Part shown: piece by piece, positions 52,914-55,053 of the stretch
How positions within the stretch are numbered: position 1 is the first letter of the stretch
Layout of the letters: each line of letters starts with the position of its first letter
DNA from: an uncultured Clostridia bacterium
GTDB lineage: Bacteria; Bacillota; Clostridia; TANB77; CAG-465
Assembly (NCBI GenBank): GCA_944388575.1
Contig: CALXJF010000009.1
Location: forward strand, 1-55,053
DNA: 55,053 bases
Direction of reading: 5' to 3'
Made by a program: the position numbers and the translations under genes
The notes under the pieces: generated by a model
Database searches by the model: none
The model's input: only the letters and a program-made list of their open reading frames with translations
Told to the model about the DNA's origin: nothing

Positions 52914-53615
52914 TTATCTTTTTTCAACTATATGCTCTACAATAGTATTAATATGCTCTTTAGTTGTATCAAAAACTGGTATAGATAATTCCTTTTCTGA
53001 AATTAACATCTCGATTTCTGTACATCCAAAAATAATTCCTTCAATGCCATACTTTTTTATCATATTATTTATAATATTAATATATATTTTTTTTGAACTA
53101 TTCTTAATAACCCCTTTGCATAGTTCATAAAATATTATATTATCAATAGTCAATATATCTGATATATCATTTGGAGTAAAAGTTTCTAAGCCGTTTCTTC
53201 TTAACCTATCAATAACAAACTCTTCTGTCATCGTATATCTTGTGCCTAATACTCCTACTTTTTTGATATTATTTTCTATGCATTTTTTAGCAACGCAATC
53301 CGATATATGAATTAATGGGATAGATATATTTTCCTCTAAAAAGCTGGCAACCTTATGAATAGTATTTGTAGCTATTGCTATATAATCTACTCCAAACTGT
53401 TCTAACTTACGAGAAATTTCAAGTAAAATATTACCTATACTTTGCCATTTTTCTTCTATCATTAATTTCCGTATTTCTTCAAAGTCTACATTATAAATAA
53501 GCAATTTAGCAGAAGCTAGTCCTCCTAATTTTTCATTTACTTGTTCATTAATTCTTTGATAATAATGAAGCGTTGATTGATAACTCATTCCTCCAATTAT
53601 GCCTACCGTTTTCAT
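52914..53615 (-). CDS. Aspartate/glutamate racemase, YgeA type
   Basis: 233 aa from ATG 53615 (AAAGGAG 10 bases ahead). The family pattern is clear: GIIGGMSYQST at the start, ATNTIHK at 82-88 and GCTEIEML near 197-204. The first catalytic position holds Thr83 and the second Cys198, as in E. coli YgeA (Thr83/Cys197), rather than two Cys as in most Asp/Glu racemases. It would interconvert or deaminate-type isomerise Asp/Glu-like amino acids; a D-amino-acid for the cell wall is plausible but unproved. Confidence 0.85.
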   Translation of the reverse strand: MKTVGIIGGMSYQSTLHYYQRINEQVNEKLGGLASAKLLIYNVDFEEIRKLMIEEKWQSIGNILLEISRKLEQFGVDYIAIATNTIHKVASFLEENISIPLIHISDCVAKKCIENNIKKVGVLGTRYTMTEEFVIDRLRRNGLETFTPNDISDILTIDNIIFYELCKGVIKNSSKKIYINIINNMIKKYGIEGIIFGCTEIEMLISEKELSIPVFDTTKEHINTIVEHIVEKR

Positions 53616-53650
53616 AGCCGAGCTCCTTTCTTTTATAATGTTTTTATACA

Positions 53651-53680
53651 ATCACCAGAAATATAATTATTTCTGGTGAT
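53651..53680 (-). terminator. Hairpin between queuosine-salvage and racemase genes
   Basis: A 13-bp perfect repeat (ATCACCAGAAATA and complement) with a 4-base loop. No strong T-run on either side, so it could be a terminator or an mRNA-stabilising element. Confidence 0.55.
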
Positions 53681-53704
53681 ATAGCGATATTCTTAACTAA
53701 GAAT

Positions 53705-54700
53705 TTAATACGCAGTAGTCCTTGTTAAATGATACGGTATATCTTTATCCTTCTTTAGTTTTTGGGACATAAGCCATAAAGTATCATTTACTTGCATTCT
53801 CGTTGCTCCAGTAATATTTGAAATCATCTCAATTACTTTTAAAGTATTGGCTCTTATTTCCACTTCAAAGCTATGATTTCTTGGTATTATTTCTTTACTA
53901 GCAATTTTACTAGTTAAAATATCATCATAGTATAAAACGCCAAGTTTATTTAAAAGTTGTGGTATTTTATAATCAGCACAACCTATCAAATTACTTGTCT
54001 TTGGAATTGAAAAGTTAAAATCGTTTAATACATTCATAATATCTGAAGTCAATAATTGAGCTCGTTTATAAAAAGGAATTTTATGATTGTTATAGCGTGA
54101 ATAATCATCAAAAAATTCACCGAAATTATTAATTATAAAGCCAAAAACAACTTCATCATTTAAACAAAGCCCCCTAAACAAGTCGTAAGTAGTTGACAGA
54201 TTTCTTTTTCTTAACATATCACAAATATCACTATATAGAAAAACTGTATTATGATATCTTTCTCTTAAAAGTGAAATTTGATTTTCTACATTAAAATAAT
54301 TTGAAAAGTCCTTAAATGAAAGTCTTGCTATATTTTCTGGATTAAAATCATTATCCTTTAGTATTTCTAAACACACATACAACATTGCTAAAGAACCATC
54401 TAGTTTTCCATATTTTTTAGTTTCAATTTCCCATTTAGGATTACCCCAATACGAGAAATTAATATTATGAAAAAAAATTAAGAATTCGATTGTTTCATCT
54501 AACGTAAGAGAAGAAAAATCGATTACTTTAGACGATTTAATCCAATTATTATATTCTTCATAATCATATTTGGCAATACTTTGTATTCGTTCTTCTGATA
54601 TGCCTACATGTCTAGAGCTCTTACAAACATAATTGTATCCATCTACAATCGAATAAAGTGTAGACCTTCCAATTTCCTTCAACATTTTACTGGTACACAT
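53705..54700 (-). CDS. Queuosine-salvage protein (DUF2419/QNG1-like)
   Basis: 331 aa. Recognised by the C-terminal signature GCADYKIPQLLNKLGVLYYD near 254-273, SFEVEIRANTLKVIEMI near 297-313 and FSYWGNPKW near 99. Family members are nucleosidases that release queuine from queuosine 5'-phosphate so that Q can be reused for tRNA. Consensus promoter upstream and an AGGAGG SD. No queF/queT or tgt gene is in the window, so the source of Q would be the host or diet. Confidence 0.85.
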   Translation of the reverse strand: MCTSKMLKEIGRSTLYSIVDGYNYVCKSSRHVGISEERIQSIAKYDYEEYNNWIKSSKVIDFSSLTLDETIEFLIFFHNINFSYWGNPKWEIETKKYGKLDGSLAMLYVCLEILKDNDFNPENIARLSFKDFSNYFNVENQISLLRERYHNTVFLYSDICDMLRKRNLSTTYDLFRGLCLNDEVVFGFIINNFGEFFDDYSRYNNHKIPFYKRAQLLTSDIMNVLNDFNFSIPKTSNLIGCADYKIPQLLNKLGVLYYDDILTSKIASKEIIPRNHSFEVEIRANTLKVIEMISNITGATRMQVNDTLWLMSQKLKKDKDIPYHLTRTTAY

Positions 54701-54754
54701 AGATTGTTCCTCCTTTTTTATTAAAAAATAGATAAGTTTAAATTTAATGATTTT

Positions 54755-54783
54755 ATTATACTATTTTTATACTGTTATGTCAA
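54755..54783 (-). promoter_or_regulatory. Consensus promoter of the queuosine-salvage gene
   Basis: TTGACA, 17 bases, TATAAT on the minus strand; again extended as TTGACATA. Confidence 0.85.
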
Positions 54784-54830
54784 TTTTTAATAATATTATT
54801 TTATATTTTTATAACTATGATAAATAAAAG

Positions 54831-54860
54831 CTAATAGATTATAACATAATAACCTATCAG
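54831..54860 (-). terminator. Terminator of the partial gene at the right edge
   Basis: CTGATAGGTTAT pairs with ATAATCTATTAG (two G.U pairs) just beyond the stop codon of the edge gene, with T-rich sequence after. Confidence 0.6.
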
Positions 54861-54870
54861 CTTCTATTTT

Positions 54871-55053
54871 TTATTTGCATTCTTCTATATACTTATTTAC
54901 TACATCTAAGAATTCTTTTTTCATTTCTTCAAGTCTCTGCATTGTTTCTGCTTCAAATCTAATTGTAAGCTTTGGACGGGAGTTTGACACTTTTGTAGGT
55001 CTAAAATTGATGTAAGCATTCAAAATGCTTAATTTTTTTGTCAAATTTTTCTT
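54871..55053 (-). CDS. C-terminal fragment of an unknown protein
   Basis: The last 60 codons of a gene that begins outside the window. The visible end has RPKLTIRFEAETMQRLEEMKKEF and looks like an amphipathic helix. Family not recognised; the rest is beyond the window edge. Confidence 0.6.
   Translation of the reverse strand, partial: KKNLTKKLSILNAYINFRPTKVSNSRPKLTIRFEAETMQRLEEMKKEFLDVVNKYIEECK

Overview
The window looks like chromosome of a low-GC Firmicute (Clostridia-like). The DNA is very AT-rich, Shine-Dalgarno sites are strong AGGAGG types, and the housekeeping genes are typical of the group (cmk-plsC, serS, engB, dapA, rlmB, lepA, uppP, a class A PBP, an EndoA-type toxin, a DUF421/DUF4363 pair, a MutS2-like Smr protein). 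TGA is a normal stop here: alpha of the ATPase and plsC both end in it. No rRNA, tRNA, IS element, prophage or CRISPR array was seen.

Layout. 0.1-5.5 kb: a Clp-N/AAA+/M41 fusion protease, then the operon cmk, plsC, an unknown membrane-anchored protein with an ADP-ribosyltransferase-like motif, and a uracil/hypoxanthine DNA glycosylase; a DUF4364 regulator and a small cupin-like gene follow. 5.9-28.2 kb: one minus-strand transcription unit of about 22 kb, from a promoter near 28.2 kb to a terminator near 5.95 kb. It encodes four single-pass surface proteins (about 1741, 473, 236 and 2994 aa) wrapped around an F-type ATPase gene set in canonical order: c, a fused b-delta stator, alpha, gamma, beta and a short epsilon, then a 5-TM protein. 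28.4-34.9 kb: serS, engB, a HIT-like protein, a small odd locus, a DedA/TVP38-like protein, dapA and three small membrane or envelope genes. 35-55 kb: U32 peptidase, rlmB, a 28-aa peptide gene, lepA, an Smr gene, a response regulator with a degenerate kinase module, uppP, envelope genes, PBP1a-like, EndoA, a beta-CASP nuclease, priA, an Asp/Glu racemase and a queuosine-salvage protein.

System 1: a rotary ATPase apparently not coupled to ions. Alpha and beta keep the P-loops, the catalytic Glu and the arginine finger. The c subunit keeps its Gly-rich helix and RNP loop, but has alanine where the ion-carrying Asp/Glu belongs and no acidic residue anywhere in helix 2. No subunit a is encoded in the operon. 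Together with the giant ectodomain proteins in the same operon, this suggests an ATP-driven rotary or mechanical machine acting on the cell surface. The nearest conceptual precedent is the F1-like ATPases of mollicutes, including the gliding machinery of Mycoplasma mobile.

System 2: +1 frameshifts at CGG. Four genes (priA, the U32 peptidase and two of the surface proteins) are each split by a +1 frame change, and each change coincides with an in-frame CGG followed by A, so that C is skipped and GGA is read. A hand scan of the window found only about six clearly in-frame CGG codons, so four of six are frameshift sites. In priA and U32 the shifted frame restores conserved family sequence. This points to an unassigned or poorly decoded CGG codon with obligatory or programmed +1 frameshifting. 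A systematic assembly artefact is the main alternative.
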